Part shown: positions 47,339 through 59,520 of the stretch, piece by piece
Position numbering within the stretch: the stretch's first letter is position 1
How the letters are laid out: each line of letters starts with the position of its first letter
NCBI GenBank assembly: GCA_018907035.1
Contig: JACCIC010000038.1
Span: 702,001-766,000, forward strand
Source: Sycobia sp. Sy_11
Lineage: Eukaryota > Arthropoda > Insecta > Hymenoptera > Epichrysomallidae
DNA length: 64,000 bases
Direction of reading: 5' to 3'
Position numbers and translations under genes: made by a program
Notes under the pieces: generated by a model
What the model was told of the DNA's origin: nothing
The model's input: only the letters and a program-made list of their open reading frames with translations
Database searches by the model: none

Positions 47339-48205
47339 TATATCAGGTTGTCATATGTCTCCCTTCCGCTTTTTTGCTCTTCATTCAGTGTTTTATAAGA
47401 AGTGTTACAGTGGTCCGATTTACTTCAAATATGCATCTATTTTTTCGATAATATGTTTCTATCTAGACGGCAACTTCATAATACTCTTCTCATAGAAACT
47501 CCTCTTCTTATTTGCGAAGAACTCGGACAGCCATTTTTCACAAGCCTCTTTTGAGTCCATCTTTACACCACCAAGGGCGTTCGACATGGTCAGGAACAGA
47601 TGGTAATCACTGGACGAGTCATCAACGAAGTGCGTAGTCTGGCATTGTCCTGAACGAACACTACACCCTTCTTGTTGGCCAACTGTGAACGCTTCTGGTC
47701 AATAGCCTGCTTCAAGCGGTCCAGTTGTTCACAGTAGATGGTGAATTAAACGTCTGGCCATACGGAAGCAGCGCATAGTGGATGATTCCCTTCCAATCCC
47801 ACTAAACACACAGCAAAACCTTCCTAGCCGTCAATCCCGGCTTGACCACTGTTTGGGACGATCCACCGGCATTGGACTACGACCGTTTTCGCTTGATATT
47901 GTCGCATGTGATCCATTTTTCGTCGCCAGTCACCATCCGCTTCAAAAAAGGGTCGAGTCCGTTTTGTTTCAGCAGCACACTGCGAGCGTTGATTTGGTCC
48001 AGAAGGTTGTTTTGCGTCAAATCATGCGGCACCCAAACATGAAGTTTTTTTGTATCCAGTATTTTGCAGATGGTTTAAAATGGTTTGGTGACTAACTCTC
48101 ATCTCCGGGCGATGTCACGAGATGCCACATGCCGGTCTAACTTGATAAATTCCATGATTTGATCGGTATTCGTCGTTACGGGTGTTCCGCCGGCTGGCTT
48201 AATCA
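47339..48205 (-). pseudogene. Mariner remnant, same family as 59830-61059
   Basis: The left end GGTTGTCATATGTCTCCC matches the terminal repeat of the full copy. The minus strand has the transposase from a MRVSHQTI-like helix-turn-helix near 48100 down to the C-terminus, with DYLRQ-type spacing, AKPGLTARKVLLCV equivalent near 47835 and the LPSR-type end near 47475. About the first 60-70 codons and the right terminal repeat are missing. Many frame breaks. Confidence 0.8.
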
Positions 48206-50060
48206 GAAAAATTTCTGCAAGACAAATATGAGAAAAATGAATCAGATAAACAAGATTTGAAAATAGACAGAAATTCAGATGAAAATTTGAACAATTTTAA
48301 TAAATCTGTAATATAAATGATAATTGCAATCAGTCAGAATTTCAAAATTATTACTATTGCAAAGAAAATAATTACAAATCCAAGGTTTGATAAAGTCAAA
48401 AATAAACCAAGAATTTCTTATGAAGAAATAAATTACGTTTTCTGTGTATAATCAGAAAATTGTGAAATCCCCAATAATTTCAATGATAATCAAAATAATA
48501 TCCATAAAGAAAAATGCGAACAAGCAATTAAAGATGAATTAAATTCACATGTTTTGAATAAAACCTGGACACTATTATCAAAGCCACAAAACAAAAATAG
48601 TATAGATTGCAAATGGGTATTCGCTATTAAAAATTATGAACATGCAAACCGATTGAAATAGAAGGCGCGTCTTGTTATTCGCGGTTTCAATCAAAAAGAT
48701 TTAATTGATTATAATGAGACTTTTGCTCCTGTAGCAGGAATTACAAGTTTTAGATTAATTACAGCGTTTGAAAATCAATATAATTTGCTTATTCACAATA
48801 TGGATGTAAAAACTGCATTTTTAAATGGTTCATTGCAGCAAGAAGTTTACATGAAAATTCCTGAAGGAATTAAATACAGAACAAATCAAGTTTGTAAATT
48901 AAATAAAGCTATATATGGATTGAAACAAGCAGCAAGATGTTGGTTTGAAACTTTTGATAAAACATTAGTAGAAAATCGTTTGAAAAATTCATTAGTTGAT
49001 CTTTGCATATATATTTGAAATAAACCAGAAATATCTAAGAATATATATGCTGTACTCTACGTAGATGATTTAGTAATCATTACAACAGATAATTATCATC
49101 AATGAATAATTTTAACAATTATTTAATGAATAAATTCAGAATGCAGATTTAAAAAAAATTAAACTATTTCTTGGAATAAAAATTGAAAGAAATAATGATG
49201 TAATTACTCTTGATCAAAGTTCATATATCAAAACGATTTTAAATAAATTTAATATGAATGATTGTAATGCTGTAAGCACACCACTCGAAAGTAAAATAAA
49301 TTGTATTGATTTAAATTCAGATAACAAATATGACGCCCCTTGCAAAAATCTTATCGGATGCTTAATGTATGTAATGGTTTATACGCGGCCAGTTTTGAGT
49401 ACAGCTTCAACATGGAAATGCCTTAAAAGAGTTTTAAGATATTTGAAAGGTTCGACGAATTTAAAATACACTTATAAAAAAAGCACAGTGAAGATATTTT
49501 AAGTGGTTATGTTGATTCTGATTGTGGTGGCCATGAAGTTACTGATAGAAAAAGTACTATAAGCTATTTCTTTAAGTTATTTGAAAAATGCACGATTTAC
49601 TGGAATACTAAGAGACAAGTATCTGTAGCAGCTTCTTCAACAGAGGCAGAATATATGGCTTTATTTGAAGACGTTAAAGAAGCATTATGGCGAAAGTCTT
49701 TAATAAATAGTATAGAAATTAAAATGATGAAACCGATTGTCATTTATGAAGACAATAACGGTTGTATAAGTATAGCGAATAACCCAAGTAATCATAAGCG
49801 ATCAAAACTTATAGATATTAAATATCATTTCTCGAGAGAGCAAATAGAGAAAAATGTAATAATATTGAAACATATTTCCACAGGGGAGCAGATTGCTGAT
49901 GCACTAACAAAGTCATTGCCAACTGTGAAATTCCTTGAACTCAGAAAAGGAATGAGCATGGAGGAATAATAAAATATAATTTATATTGTTTTCATAAATA
50001 TATTTTATATTAATAATAGAGACGGTTTGAATAGGTTTTACTGGGCTTCCCTATTCCTTG
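48206..50060 (+). mobile_element. Second copia copy, 3' half of pol only
   Basis: It begins within the pol linker (AAATTTCTGCAAGACAAATA matches about 17134) and runs through RT and RNase H to about 50060, close to but before the 3' LTR. RT motifs are better kept than in copy 1: MDVKTAFLNGSLQQEVYMK, AIYGLKQAARCW and the active site AVLYVDDLVII. RNase H (49600-49969) keeps SSTEAEYMALFED, YEDNNGCISIANNP and ISTGEQIADALTKSLP. Internal frame breaks at 48660, 49018 and 49500 remain. Gag, integrase and both LTRs are absent. Confidence 0.9.
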
Positions 50061-50353
50061 TAATAAATTTTGGATCAGAAATGAGCAGAGGTTGACAGAG
50101 ACATAGGCGATGTTGGTTTCGTGACAGTGCCAGGTTTTGCATCAGAATGACGAACAAGGTCCGTCCGTAATCTCGACTATCGGTAAATGTAGCACACTGC
50201 TGAAAAATGTCCGAATAGCTATTTGTATAATACACGTGTACAGGCTGCTGTTCAGGGGAGGGGCAAAGGCGGCAGACAGGCACGATACCGAAGAGGAGAA
50301 GTAGGGGAAGTATGGGACCGAGTAAAAGAGAAAAGAACTGCGCGTATACAGGT
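50061..50353. other. Unassigned GC-richer stretch
   Basis: Purine-rich toward 50335 (GAGTAAAAGAGAAAAG). No match inside the window and no motif. Confidence 0.35.
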
Positions 50354-50429
50354 CTATATATATATATATATATATATATAATATCATATCATATCATATC
50401 ATATCATATCATATCATATCATATCATAC
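50354..50429. repeat. (TA)n then (ATATC)n
   Basis: About 14 TA units followed by about 10 ATATC units. Confidence 0.95.
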
Positions 50430-50670
50430 TAATTTATAAAGATAAAGCGTGTTTTTGTTTGTATACGATAACCGAAAAAACTACTGAACCGATTTTCTGA
50501 AATTTAACATAGATTCTATATTATCTTGGGAAGGACATAAGCTATGTTTTTTATTGAAAATTAATTTACTTTCATCAATAAATTAAGTTAATGGTTTTAG
50601 CAATCAGTTTTACCTGCGGCCACTAGGTGGCGTCTTATAATACCAGGCCAGCTCAAACGAATATTCATAT
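50430..50670. repeat. Dispersed repeat, copy 2
   Basis: Mate of 5155-5430, with the same ATATC tract on its left edge. A short deletion (about 40 bp) follows GGTGGCGTCTT, and the match resumes at CCAGCTCAAACGAAT. Confidence 0.8.
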
Positions 50671-51036
50671 CCAACTTTGAGATTCATATCCTGAAGAAGT
50701 TGGGGCGTTAGTTGGTGTATTACCTTTTTTGTTCTTCAGTTTAATATGAAACACTCTCACACCTTATGGATATCTTTCGATTTTTGTCAATTTTATTTTA
50801 TCTTATGTGAGAAAATCTCTCTCTCTTTCTGCATCTCTCTCTGTCTGTCTGTCTTCTTCTGTTATAAAATGGTTCTGTATGCCAAATTATACTGAATATA
50901 ATTTGTGACGATGAATTATATTTTTGTTTTTATAAATTATATTAACTTCAGAATTATGGCAAGAGGCTATGTTTTTTTAATGTGAACAAAAGAAATGATG
51001 ACCAAATAGGATTCTTTACCAACAACCTCCAAAGTA

Positions 51037-51038
<2 letters not shown>
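50671..51038. other. AT-rich spacer
   Basis: A short CTCTCT/CTGTCTGT run at 50815-50860. Nothing else seen. Confidence 0.5.

Positions 51039-51081
<43 letters not shown>
51039..51081. repeat. (TA)n microsatellite
   Basis: About 21 TA units, directly before a transposon end. Confidence 0.95.
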
Positions 51082-51082
<1 letters not shown>

Positions 51083-51084
<2 letters not shown>

Positions 51085-51598
51085 AGGTGGGCCATTTTAA
51101 TCTATAAAGCCGAATTTCTTCGTTCCTAAGAGGTGAATCGAAAAAATGGTTTAGACAAAAGTTGTTCATGACAAAGGGGGTCAAATAATGGTGACCTTGA
51201 ATTTGATCCCGAAATCCATTTTCAAGGTTATTTGTAGGTCAAAGTGTTTTTTTTAAATGGGAACCCCTATTTTTGATACTGGATTCGAAAAGAGCGGGAA
51301 ATTCCATGTCCGAAACGGTATATCAAACTTTTTTTTATTACCCTTAAAAGGTCATTTCAATGTCAAATTCCATCAAAACCCGTGTTTTCAAGACTATCTA
51401 GAGGTTAGGGCGTTCTTTCCAATAGGAATACTTTTTTTGACACTGGATTTGGAAGGAAAGGGAAATTTCACGTCAGAAAAAGTAAATAAAGATTTTTATA
51501 ATCGTTAAAAGGTCATTTCAGGGTCAAATGTTAAAAAATCTTGTGGTTACTATATGATTGCGTTTTCTGATAGAATAATTGTCGTTAATATACTTTTA
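51083..51598. repeat. Terminal/subterminal region of a DUF4817-type transposon
   Basis: CAAGGTGGGCCATTTTAATC next to a TA run looks like a transposon end. Two ~160-bp tandem units follow: TACTGGATTCGAAAAGAG at 51276 and CACTGGATTTGGAAGGAA at 51440, then CTTAAAAGGTCATTTCA at 51346 and GTTAAAAGGTCATTTCA at 51505. Confidence 0.6.
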
Positions 51599-51835
51599 TG
51601 ATCAATGTTCAACCTCAATGTGACAAATACCTTAAAAATATTGATCTTGAACAGATTGTCCTTACTTTTAACGTACCCAGAAACAACGACTTGGACATAG
51701 TAAGTTCCATTTACAATTCCACACCATACCTTAAGGCTCCAACGATGCTGATGGTCTACAGTTCTGTGCCAGTGACAATTCTCATTTGATCAATAATGAC
51801 AATTGTGCCTATTTAAATGTCCATCGCTATAAAAT
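51599..51835 (-). pseudogene. Transposase fragment (DDE part), reverse
   Basis: Near-identical in reverse complement to 52605-52838. The minus strand encodes ENCHWHRTVDHQHRWSLK and VWCGIVNGT, a motif of insect mariner-like transposases of the DUF4817 group. Only about 80 codons remain. Confidence 0.7.
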
Positions 51836-52141
51836 TTACGGACATTGTCACAACCGAATTTGTAGGGATAATGCAAGATCTAGAATTTTTTTCACTATTC
51901 CAAGAATTTGAGATACTCTAATCTTTTACCATTCATGAGAAGTTTTTTTTAGAAAAAATTATTTTGAAATAAATTTTCTTGTTTTCTGGATAAAGCGTTT
52001 ACGATGTTCTTACGATATGTAGAAATAATTGTTTATTTCGTTAATTTCGTTTACTGCTTTCGACAATAAAGTTTTTTTTGAATAGCATAAAAAAAGTTCT
52101 CCTATAAAAAACATTACTATAGCTCGTCTTTTGCTTTAAAA

Positions 52142-52838
52142 ATGGCTGACTATGCGCCCAATGAGATTGTTGATATGATAATGATTTTAGGAGTGTGTAA
52201 TAATAATTATCGTGCCGCAGCAACACTGTACGCTGAACCTTTTCCAAATAGAAGACATCCTACTAATGTGATAATACAAAGTGTAACTGCTAGAGCTCGT
52301 CAAGGACACCTTGTTCCCCAATGCAGGCGTCGTCAGTACAATGAAGATGATGCATGTGTCATAACTATTCTTGCAGTTATTCATCTTAATCCTCATATCA
52401 GCAGTCGTCAAATTGAAAGGAAATCGTTATTCCAAGGAGAACATGTCTGAAAATTCTAAATCGGCTTAATTACCATGCTTACCATATAATACTTGTTCAG
52501 GAATTGAGAATAAATCACATGCAAATGAGGATTGAATTTTGCCAATGGGCTTGACGGACTATAGAAAATTATCCCAATTTTTTCAACTATGTCCTTTTCT
52601 CTAATGAAGCAAAATTTTATAGCGATGGACATTTCAATAGGCACGATTGTCATTTTTGGTCAAATGAGAATTGTCACTGGCACAGAACTGTAGACCATCA
52701 GCATCGTTGGAGCCTTAAGGTATGGTGTGGAATTGTAAATGGAACTTACTATGTCCAAGTCGTTGTTTCTGGGTAACGCTAAAAGTAAGGACAACCTGTA
52801 CAAGATCAAATTTTCAAGGCATTTGTCACATTGGGGTT
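52142..52838 (+). pseudogene. DUF4817-type transposase, 5' two-thirds
   Basis: ATG 52142. ADYAPNEIVDMIMILGVC, then NYRAAATLYAEPFPNRRHP, is the DUF4817 helix-turn-helix start. IHLNPHISSRQIE is the second DNA-binding helix unit. A stop at 52448 precedes RIEFCQW, then a shifted LFSNEAKFYSDGHFNRHD block. VDHQHRWSLKVWCGIVNG ends near 52738. The first acidic residue position (SDEA in relatives) reads SNEA. The C-terminal half with remaining acidic residues is lost where GC-rich sequence begins. Confidence 0.75.
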
Positions 52839-53480
52839 GAAAACACACAGGGGAAAAGGAAGGAAGGAAGGAAGGAAGCAGACTCTGACCGCTGCGCACA
52901 CGTGGTATCCCGCCGAATCGTCCGCAGGGCTCATCGCTGGATGGTGGGTACTCACACCGTCGATTGCTAGGGCAGGTGTTGATGAAGGGGCCCTGGAAGG
53001 TAGTAAGGCGTCCGTCGAGAGGCCGTCGCCCACTTACTGGCCTGTGACTCCTCGGGCGATTTCCCGCAGCTCTCCGCCGTTGCCGAAGCCTCCCTCGCTT
53101 CACGGCTCCTCTTTCCCTTCTTCCTCCTTGATTACACCCCTTTTCACTTGATCTCCCTGCTGTCCCTCTCTCATCCAGCTCACACCTACCGAACCCAACT
53201 CCTTTCGGACTTCAACAACGGAGACGACTTCTCTTGTTCTCGGAGACGACTTCTCTTGTTCTCGGAGACGGCTTCTCTTCGGCTACTCTACGGAGTCCCT
53301 TCTCTCCGGACTGCTCACAGCGGACTCTCTGCTCGGACACTCCACAGCGAAGTATCGCGCAGCTCACGTTCGCCGGGGAAGAAGGGCGGGATAAAGGAGG
53401 GGAGAGGTACGACGGCGGCCGACGACGTCCCACCGCGGTCGTGACGTGCTGAACATGGCCCGCACGCGACGATAAGAAAA
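52839..53480. other. GC-rich block of unknown origin
   Basis: Begins with a (GGAA)n run at 52857-52880 and contains a 22-bp unit (CGGAGACGACTTCTCTTGTT plus two bases) about three times at 53219-53280. Open frames are composition artefacts with no motif. It may be part of an LTR or LINE leader. Confidence 0.5.
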
Positions 53481-55190
53481 GAAAAAGAAATACCTTTTTT
53501 TCAATAACTATAGGTTAAATTAAAATTCAAGTTAACATTTTTTTTGTCATATCTCATTGTTCATCTCAATACCCCCTGGATCAGGTAACAATTTATAATG
53601 TCTATCAAGTGGTGACAAATATCGTTTCATGTATATAAGAGTTTAAAAAATTCAAGAACTACTTGTCCTATAAAAATTCGCGGTTTAGTAATACTGAAAT
53701 CACGATATCTTTTTAGAATATTAAATTTAGTAAAGTTTTCAAATCACAATAAATTTCAAAGAATTGAAAAGAGCGGTAACAAATAAAATAGTTATTTTTA
53801 TTCTTTAACATGGCGGAAAATAAACCTCAGTTTTTGATTGTACAAATTGTAGTTCTATCAGTTGTTAATACGAACACATGTTCAACATCCTATCTCATTG
53901 CCAACTACATTTGACTAACAAAAAAAAAATTATTAATATCGTTCGTTTACTAATTTATAAGCAATATTTGTCATAACGTAAAAGAAAATTTAGTATAATA
54001 GTACTTAACAGAAAAAAAACATGATAATGTATATTTAAACTATGATTACAGATTTTATTTAAAATCGTCTGTTTATATTAAGAAAGTTTCGTTAAATGTT
54101 TCTAACTAATTCCAAACAAGTTACAGCATTTAACATTTATCAAATAAAAAAAAATGAAATATCTAAAATAGAAACATATAAATTCGCTGGAGTCTCAACT
54201 CAGGTTTTCACAAAAAAAGAATCTGACGTGGTTGTACCCAAAGCAATTATTCAATACCATGCTTAATGGCATACACAAAAGTACGCTTGTATCCACCTTA
54301 TACTATTTTTAATTAGGTAGAAGTTTTCACTCCTTCTTCAAGCATATGGACAAATACAAAATTAGTACAAAAAGGGAACTATGTTTAAATTTTTTTACGG
54401 TTAAAACGCATTCGTTTATCGACACACGTTTGACTATGTTAAATAATAAATGATTAATTATGAGGTCTTATAATATTCGCATTATACCATAATCAGTACA
54501 TGTATCACTATACAAATTCAAGAATATCTGATTTTATAATAATGTCGTTTAGAATTTCGTAATTGCCTGATGTAAGTTACTTTCTTACAATTATAAGTCG
54601 TAAATACATAAATAAACTCCAATAAACTTCCGCACTCAATAAACGCATAGAGTTAATGACTATCTGATATAATTATTCCTAAGTATTTTATAAGTATATA
54701 CTAGTCGGGTTATTGTTGATTTTGTGCAATTTATCTATTTTTACATTTCCATACATTTTAAAATTCTTTCCTTTTGTTTTTTTGTTTTGATTGTTGAAGC
54801 TACATTAAATGAGAAATTATTCAAGAACAAGTTTTAAAGATTTTTATTTAATTTATAAATGTGTAACTCAAACAGATTAGTAAATATAAAAAAAAATTAG
54901 TCATTTCTTTTTTTTTGTTGGAAATAGATGTAAATTAATTCATGATTAGTAATTGAATAAAGAAAAAGAATTCAAATTTGTTCTTCATTGAAATAGACAA
55001 TGCTCAAAATTTACATTAACAATCGTTCATAATTTAAAGTCTCTTTCCTCCATTAATTGGTTCTAAAATTTCTTCTTTTAAATCAGCATCTCCATGAACT
55101 GATCTTCCATGAGTGTAATATCCATAATAATTAACTAAAGTGCTTATTTTTGCTACAGAGCATAAATCTTCAAAATTCAATATGCTAGAT
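53481..55190. other. AT-rich intronic DNA
   Basis: No coding or repeat signal recognised. Confidence 0.55.
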
Positions 55191-55950
55191 TTTTTTTATG
55201 TATCTTTATTTCCTCATTACTCGTATTACCACTATTCATTTTGTGTCCTTTATTATTCATTTATGTTCACTTAAATTGCTTATTTCTTATTTTATCTCAT
55301 TACTTTATCATTCGCATATATTATCTTTATTTCACCACTACTACGTTATTATCACTATTCATTTGTCACTTATTATTTATTTATGTTCACTCAAATCTCT
55401 AATGTATCACTTCATCTTTACTTTCCCTTTGTCCTTTTCATCTATTATTTTTATTCTTACCTTGTCATCAGTCATTATTATCTTCATCCCCTTTAATTTA
55501 TAATTATTAATTTCCCTTTCCTTTCTTTTTTCTTTTTATTCATCAAATTTTTCTTCCCTTTATCATCATTTGTTATTGTCTGTCATTATTTTATCATTTA
55601 CCTGTACATCCACTTTCTTATTTATTATCAACTTTCTTCCCTCTCTTATTTAGTATCTCAATGTTTTCGTTCACTTTGTCCCTTTATTCATTTCATTCTC
55701 CTTCACCCCCTTATTGATTAATTTATATCTTTATCTTTACTGAACCTCTGATTTATTATTTTATCCCATTCATTATCATTCATTTTTTTTTATCTTTTTC
55801 ATGTCTGTTTTGCCTTTGTATTCATCACTAGACTATTTGTTTCATTATTTATTTTTATCACTATTCCTATTTATTATTACCCATATAACTTTTGTTTATC
55901 CTCTATTATTTATTATTAATTTTTATCTTATTTTTATCTATCACTGGTTT
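55191..55950. repeat. G-depleted T/C/A low-complexity tract
   Basis: By hand count about 31 G in the 720 bases 55201-55920, about 4%. Words such as TTTATTATC, TCATTCAT and TATTTATTT recur without a fixed period. The open frame at 55198-55503 reflects this composition. Confidence 0.85.
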
Positions 55951-56190
55951 TTTGTTGCGTGAGTGCATCTCGGCACTCGTCCTTGCCGTAGTATAGGCTA
56001 GGCCTCCTCGCCGTCCCATCAGCCGACGGTTATGCGTGGCTCGTAGCGCGGGGAGGTACGGGGAAGGGACCGTGTCGAGCACAGAGCGCGACAGCGCGCG
56101 CGAGCGTCTTAAGGTTTGTTCTTCGTGGTTTGGCGCGCGCGCGTCGTCTTTTTCTGGACAAGTCGACGCGAGCGCCTTGCGTCTCTCCTC

Positions 56191-56192
<2 letters not shown>
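55951..56192. other. CpG-rich patch
   Basis: Sharp GC-rich block with GCGCGCGCGAG-type runs between the G-poor tract and a (TA)n tract. No motif identified. Confidence 0.5.

Positions 56193-56237
<45 letters not shown>
56193..56237. repeat. (TA)n microsatellite
   Basis: About 22 TA units, followed by the repeat shared with 9022-9110. Confidence 0.95.
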
Positions 56238-56242
<5 letters not shown>

Positions 56243-56390
56243 CGTTACTTCTTCATAAAAGAGCAATATCTATCGTCTGCTTAAAAAATATGCTATTCGC
56301 ATACTAACGTTTTGCTTGAATTTCAGTTTGTACAACTCCGAAAATATTATATATTGGTTCAAGAAAATATTTTCTTTAGATAATTGTCGC
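56238..56390. repeat. Copy of the 9022 repeat plus palindrome-family scrap
   Basis: ATCGTCTGCTTAAAAAATAT and the CTATTCGCAT word match 9055-9100. At 56355-56385 GGTTCAAGAAAATATTTTCT matches the palindrome arm near 14133. Confidence 0.65.
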
Positions 56391-57440
56391 GCAGCTTTAG
56401 TCGCGCAGTCGTTCACGTCTTGAGGGTCAGAGCGCAAAATGCCGCGTTTTGCCCAACAACCTCTTTGAGGGCGTTAGTAAAGCCCTCCTTACCCTCCGCC
56501 GAAGCCTTCTTTTTTTGGGCTGCTCTCTTTTCTTCCCTGGTGCGGACATTCTTTCAGCCTTGTTCAGGCTGTAACTCGTCCCCACGATTAGAGTTGGCAG
56601 CCGCGTCTTCTTGTCGAACCTTCCTCTTTTTTTCTTCTTTTTTGTCCCCCCTCAAGTAATTCCATTGGGGAGGTAAAAGGATGCTTCTTCTGGCCTTCTG
56701 TTGTCTCGACAATCTCGGGGGTATGTAGGCACCGCGCTCTAAGGCGCCTTCTGCCTACGAGCTCCTCGAATTGGCTTTGTAAAGCCGGAAGCCCCTCCTT
56801 TATAGTGTTATTCACGTTCTTTTGCCTTTTCATTGACTCGAACATCATTTTAAACAAATTTTTGATGGAGTCAATAAAGGCTGTATCGTGATCATCCTCC
56901 TGCTGATGTCCTTTTGGATATCTTGGCTATCCAGTCTCAGCGTTCACAATGCTGCCATGGCTTGCTGCACCGGCAGCGCTATCAGCTTTACTGTTACTGA
57001 CTATACGGAGGACATCCAGCCTATTTATCCCCGTACTCTTCTGATCCATCTCCTGCTTCTTCAACCCTTACCTCTTCTTCTTTATTGTTTATAAAGTCCA
57101 TTCTTCTTTCTGTTGTTTTCGTCCCCCCACGTGGCCGGCCTGCTTGGATCCTTCAACGACGAGCTCGCCAAAATGACTCCCCAACACTTGCCTGTAGGAG
57201 TCATTCTGGTTTGGACCTTCGTGTAAGGCTCTTTTAAAGAGCCGGGGGGATATAGCACTCCCCGGAACGTTACCCCGCCTCCGTTTTCTCGAGCTTCACA
57301 CCTCAACAGTAAGTTGCTCCACTCTATGGAGAGTTTCCGGCAGACATCACGAGTCAGGACGCCCTCGCCAATGCCGAATGACTGGTGCTGGCTAGGCGTA
57401 GTCCAAGCACGCAATCTGAAGACTCGCCTCCCCACTCAGG
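56391..57440 (-). pseudogene. Possible retroelement ORF1, unrecognised family, broken
   Basis: GC-rich, clearly foreign to the AT-rich surroundings. On the minus strand, a 117-codon frame (57435-57082) is followed by an 89-codon frame (56857-56588) and then a Lys/Arg/Glu-rich stretch (KNVRTREEKRAAQKKKASAE). The charged, helical composition resembles the gag-like ORF1 of LINEs, but there is no zinc knuckle and I cannot name the clade. It stops abruptly at 56391. Confidence 0.4.
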
Positions 57441-57599
57441 ATCTCCCTTTGGCAACTCCCAGGTATGCACCACTCGGCAAGCGCGGTGGACCGTCTTTAG
57501 CTGCGTTTGGAGCCCCTTCCACCTCCCTGACAAAGCCGAGGGGGAACGATCAGGCGAGGTTTGATCTGCATCAATTAATAAGCGACACAAGCGTTGCGA

Positions 57600-58190
57600 G
57601 CCCCCTTACAGATCAGAAAGGAGCCCGCCCCCTTCCATTCCGCTCTAGTTAAGGGAGCAGAGGCGTGGATGACAAAAATTATGAAGTGGGCGAATTGGGT
57701 TATGCTTCTATAAGTGTAGTTGGCATTGGAGCGTGTCCCAAGCTAGAGATCGTGCGCATGTCGCTCCCACCCTGTACCAGAATGCCGCCCCGTGCTTCAC
57801 TCTCGCAGCCCGATTACTCTTATAAGAGGGCGGGCTCCTCCGGAAGCGTGGCGCCCACATTTTTATATTCAAGAAGATGTCCGTTTATAGGACCCCCCGC
57901 CAGACGATGACTTACAGCAGGCCCCTAATCCGCCGCGCACGAGCTGGCAGTTCCAGTAGAGCCCATGCATTTGAGGGCCTGTAGAGTTCATCAACTCCGT
58001 GCTTGCTGGGCTTTGCTCCGTGTCTCGCTCCCGCTGTTTCAATCACTCTACAAAGTTTCCGAGCTGCATGGCGCTCGAATCTTCATATGCGAGTAACCCA
58101 TTTATAGGGGCCCCTCGCCAGATATGACTCCTACAGCCATTCTTAATGACGGCTGTACTATCATTCCAGCACTCCCCCACTTACTTTTTC
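57600..58190 (-). promoter_or_regulatory. Tandem ~220-bp units with TATA-like boxes, probable element 5' end
   Basis: Two diverged units: one around 57750-57915, one around 57990-58140. Both contain CGCTCCC(A/G)C, GCATGGCGC/GCGTGGCGC and, on the minus strand, CTATAAACGG or CTATAAATGG. The spacing is about 220 bp. Such repeated promoter units are known at the 5' ends of some LINEs. Confidence 0.45.
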
Positions 58191-58325
58191 ACTACACGAA
58201 AAATCTTTTCTTAAGTTACAGAAAGTACTAATATTCCCTACATATGGAGTACCTCTCACTTTCTCCCACTCTACCTTCTACCTACCTATCTAAGTATCTA
58301 CCCATCTGTCTTTTTTTCTCCCTCG

Positions 58326-58340
58326 TTACCTAGCTGTTTA

Positions 58341-58394
<54 letters not shown>

Positions 58395-58420
58395 CTCTCT
58401 CTTTCTCTCTCTCTCTCTAC
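58326..58420. repeat. (CT)n microsatellite
   Basis: About 45 CT units with CGCT and TTCT breaks. Confidence 0.95.
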
Positions 58421-58529
58421 CTATAGCTGAAAACCCTTATTTGGCATGAACAAGCAACCAGATAAGTAAGGGGTTTTTCGCTCGTTAGTAGTTATTGTTC
58501 CATTCGCTTCATATTGCCAAACACTTGGT

Positions 58530-59520
58530 TATGCATATGCATTATTTCGTTAAAGAAAATATTTACTTGGTACAGAACAATCGCATAAATTTTTTGAATG
58601 AAGTAATATTTACTTCATATTAGAATTGTGTCCAGTGTATACTTTTAATGAATTATTTCGAAAAATCTATTTCTTTAACTAAGAAAATTTGTTACTTAAT
58701 TAATTCGATAATATTGTTCTTTTGATAGAATCAGAAAAATATTGTCTTTGATCATAAATTTGATCAATCCATAATTTAAGTAATTTGATTATTTGCAATT
58801 ATAGCTATTACATATGCTGAATTCGATGCTTTTAATTGTAATTCAAAATTTGAAGTGTATTTCAATTGTAATTCCAAAAGTTGAATTGTAATTCAAAATT
58901 TTGTTTTCTTAGATTAAGAACATATGTATTTATATACGTATTGCGTATTTTTTGCGTATAAATTATCTATGCTATATATAATGTATATAAAACAATTAAA
59001 TACTAATTTCTAGAAAATATTAGCTTGATTCTGTAAATCCTTTTTTAGAGAATCAAAAGTATTGTGTTCAGGTATATGATTACTAAATGTAAGAAATTCA
59101 AATTTTACATTTTAATTTTGATCAGCTTCTTTTGAAGAAACGTATTCTGGAAAATAAAAATGCTTATTTTCAGATTATGATGAGCTAAATTTAAGTAATT
59201 AGAACATTATAATTAAATAAACAATTAGTTGACTGGATTTTTCGTATTTAAGAAAACCTTTTCTCATGATTTAAGAAAATCATGTTTGAATTGTTAGAAA
59301 AGAATGAATTTAAGTTAATATTTACTAGAATTTAGTAACTTTCCATTTAAGTAATTCAAATTTCTCATATGAAACAAATATTTTCTTAAAACAAAAAATA
59401 CTTTCTTTATTTTAATATTTCAATACTTTGAATCAAGTAACTCAGTATATAGTACATTTATTTTCTTGAATCAATAAATTATTTTTTTCCTAGTATAGAT
59501 ATTAGAAATTATTTTTTTCA
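58530..59520. repeat. Long-inverted-repeat element half (mate 11905-12545)
   Basis: 58530-59230 matches 11905-12545 in reverse complement. The remainder continues with more AAGAAAAT/ATTTTCTT words to a possible end TTTTTTCAGTGTAGGG at 59513-59528. No transposase. Confidence 0.7.

Noticed and set aside
52660..53103. 147-codon minus-strand frame ending in the same residues as 51598-51789 plus strand
   Set aside because: Both are antisense shadows of the transposase segment containing HRWSLKVWCGI.
55198..55503. 101-codon open frame rich in Ile, Leu, Ser, His
   Set aside because: Result of the G-poor composition, which removes TAG and TGA stops; no motif or neighbouring signal.
57314..57910. 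Plus-strand frames of 112 and 81 codons
   Set aside because: Composition-driven frames opposite the minus-strand element; no recognised domain.
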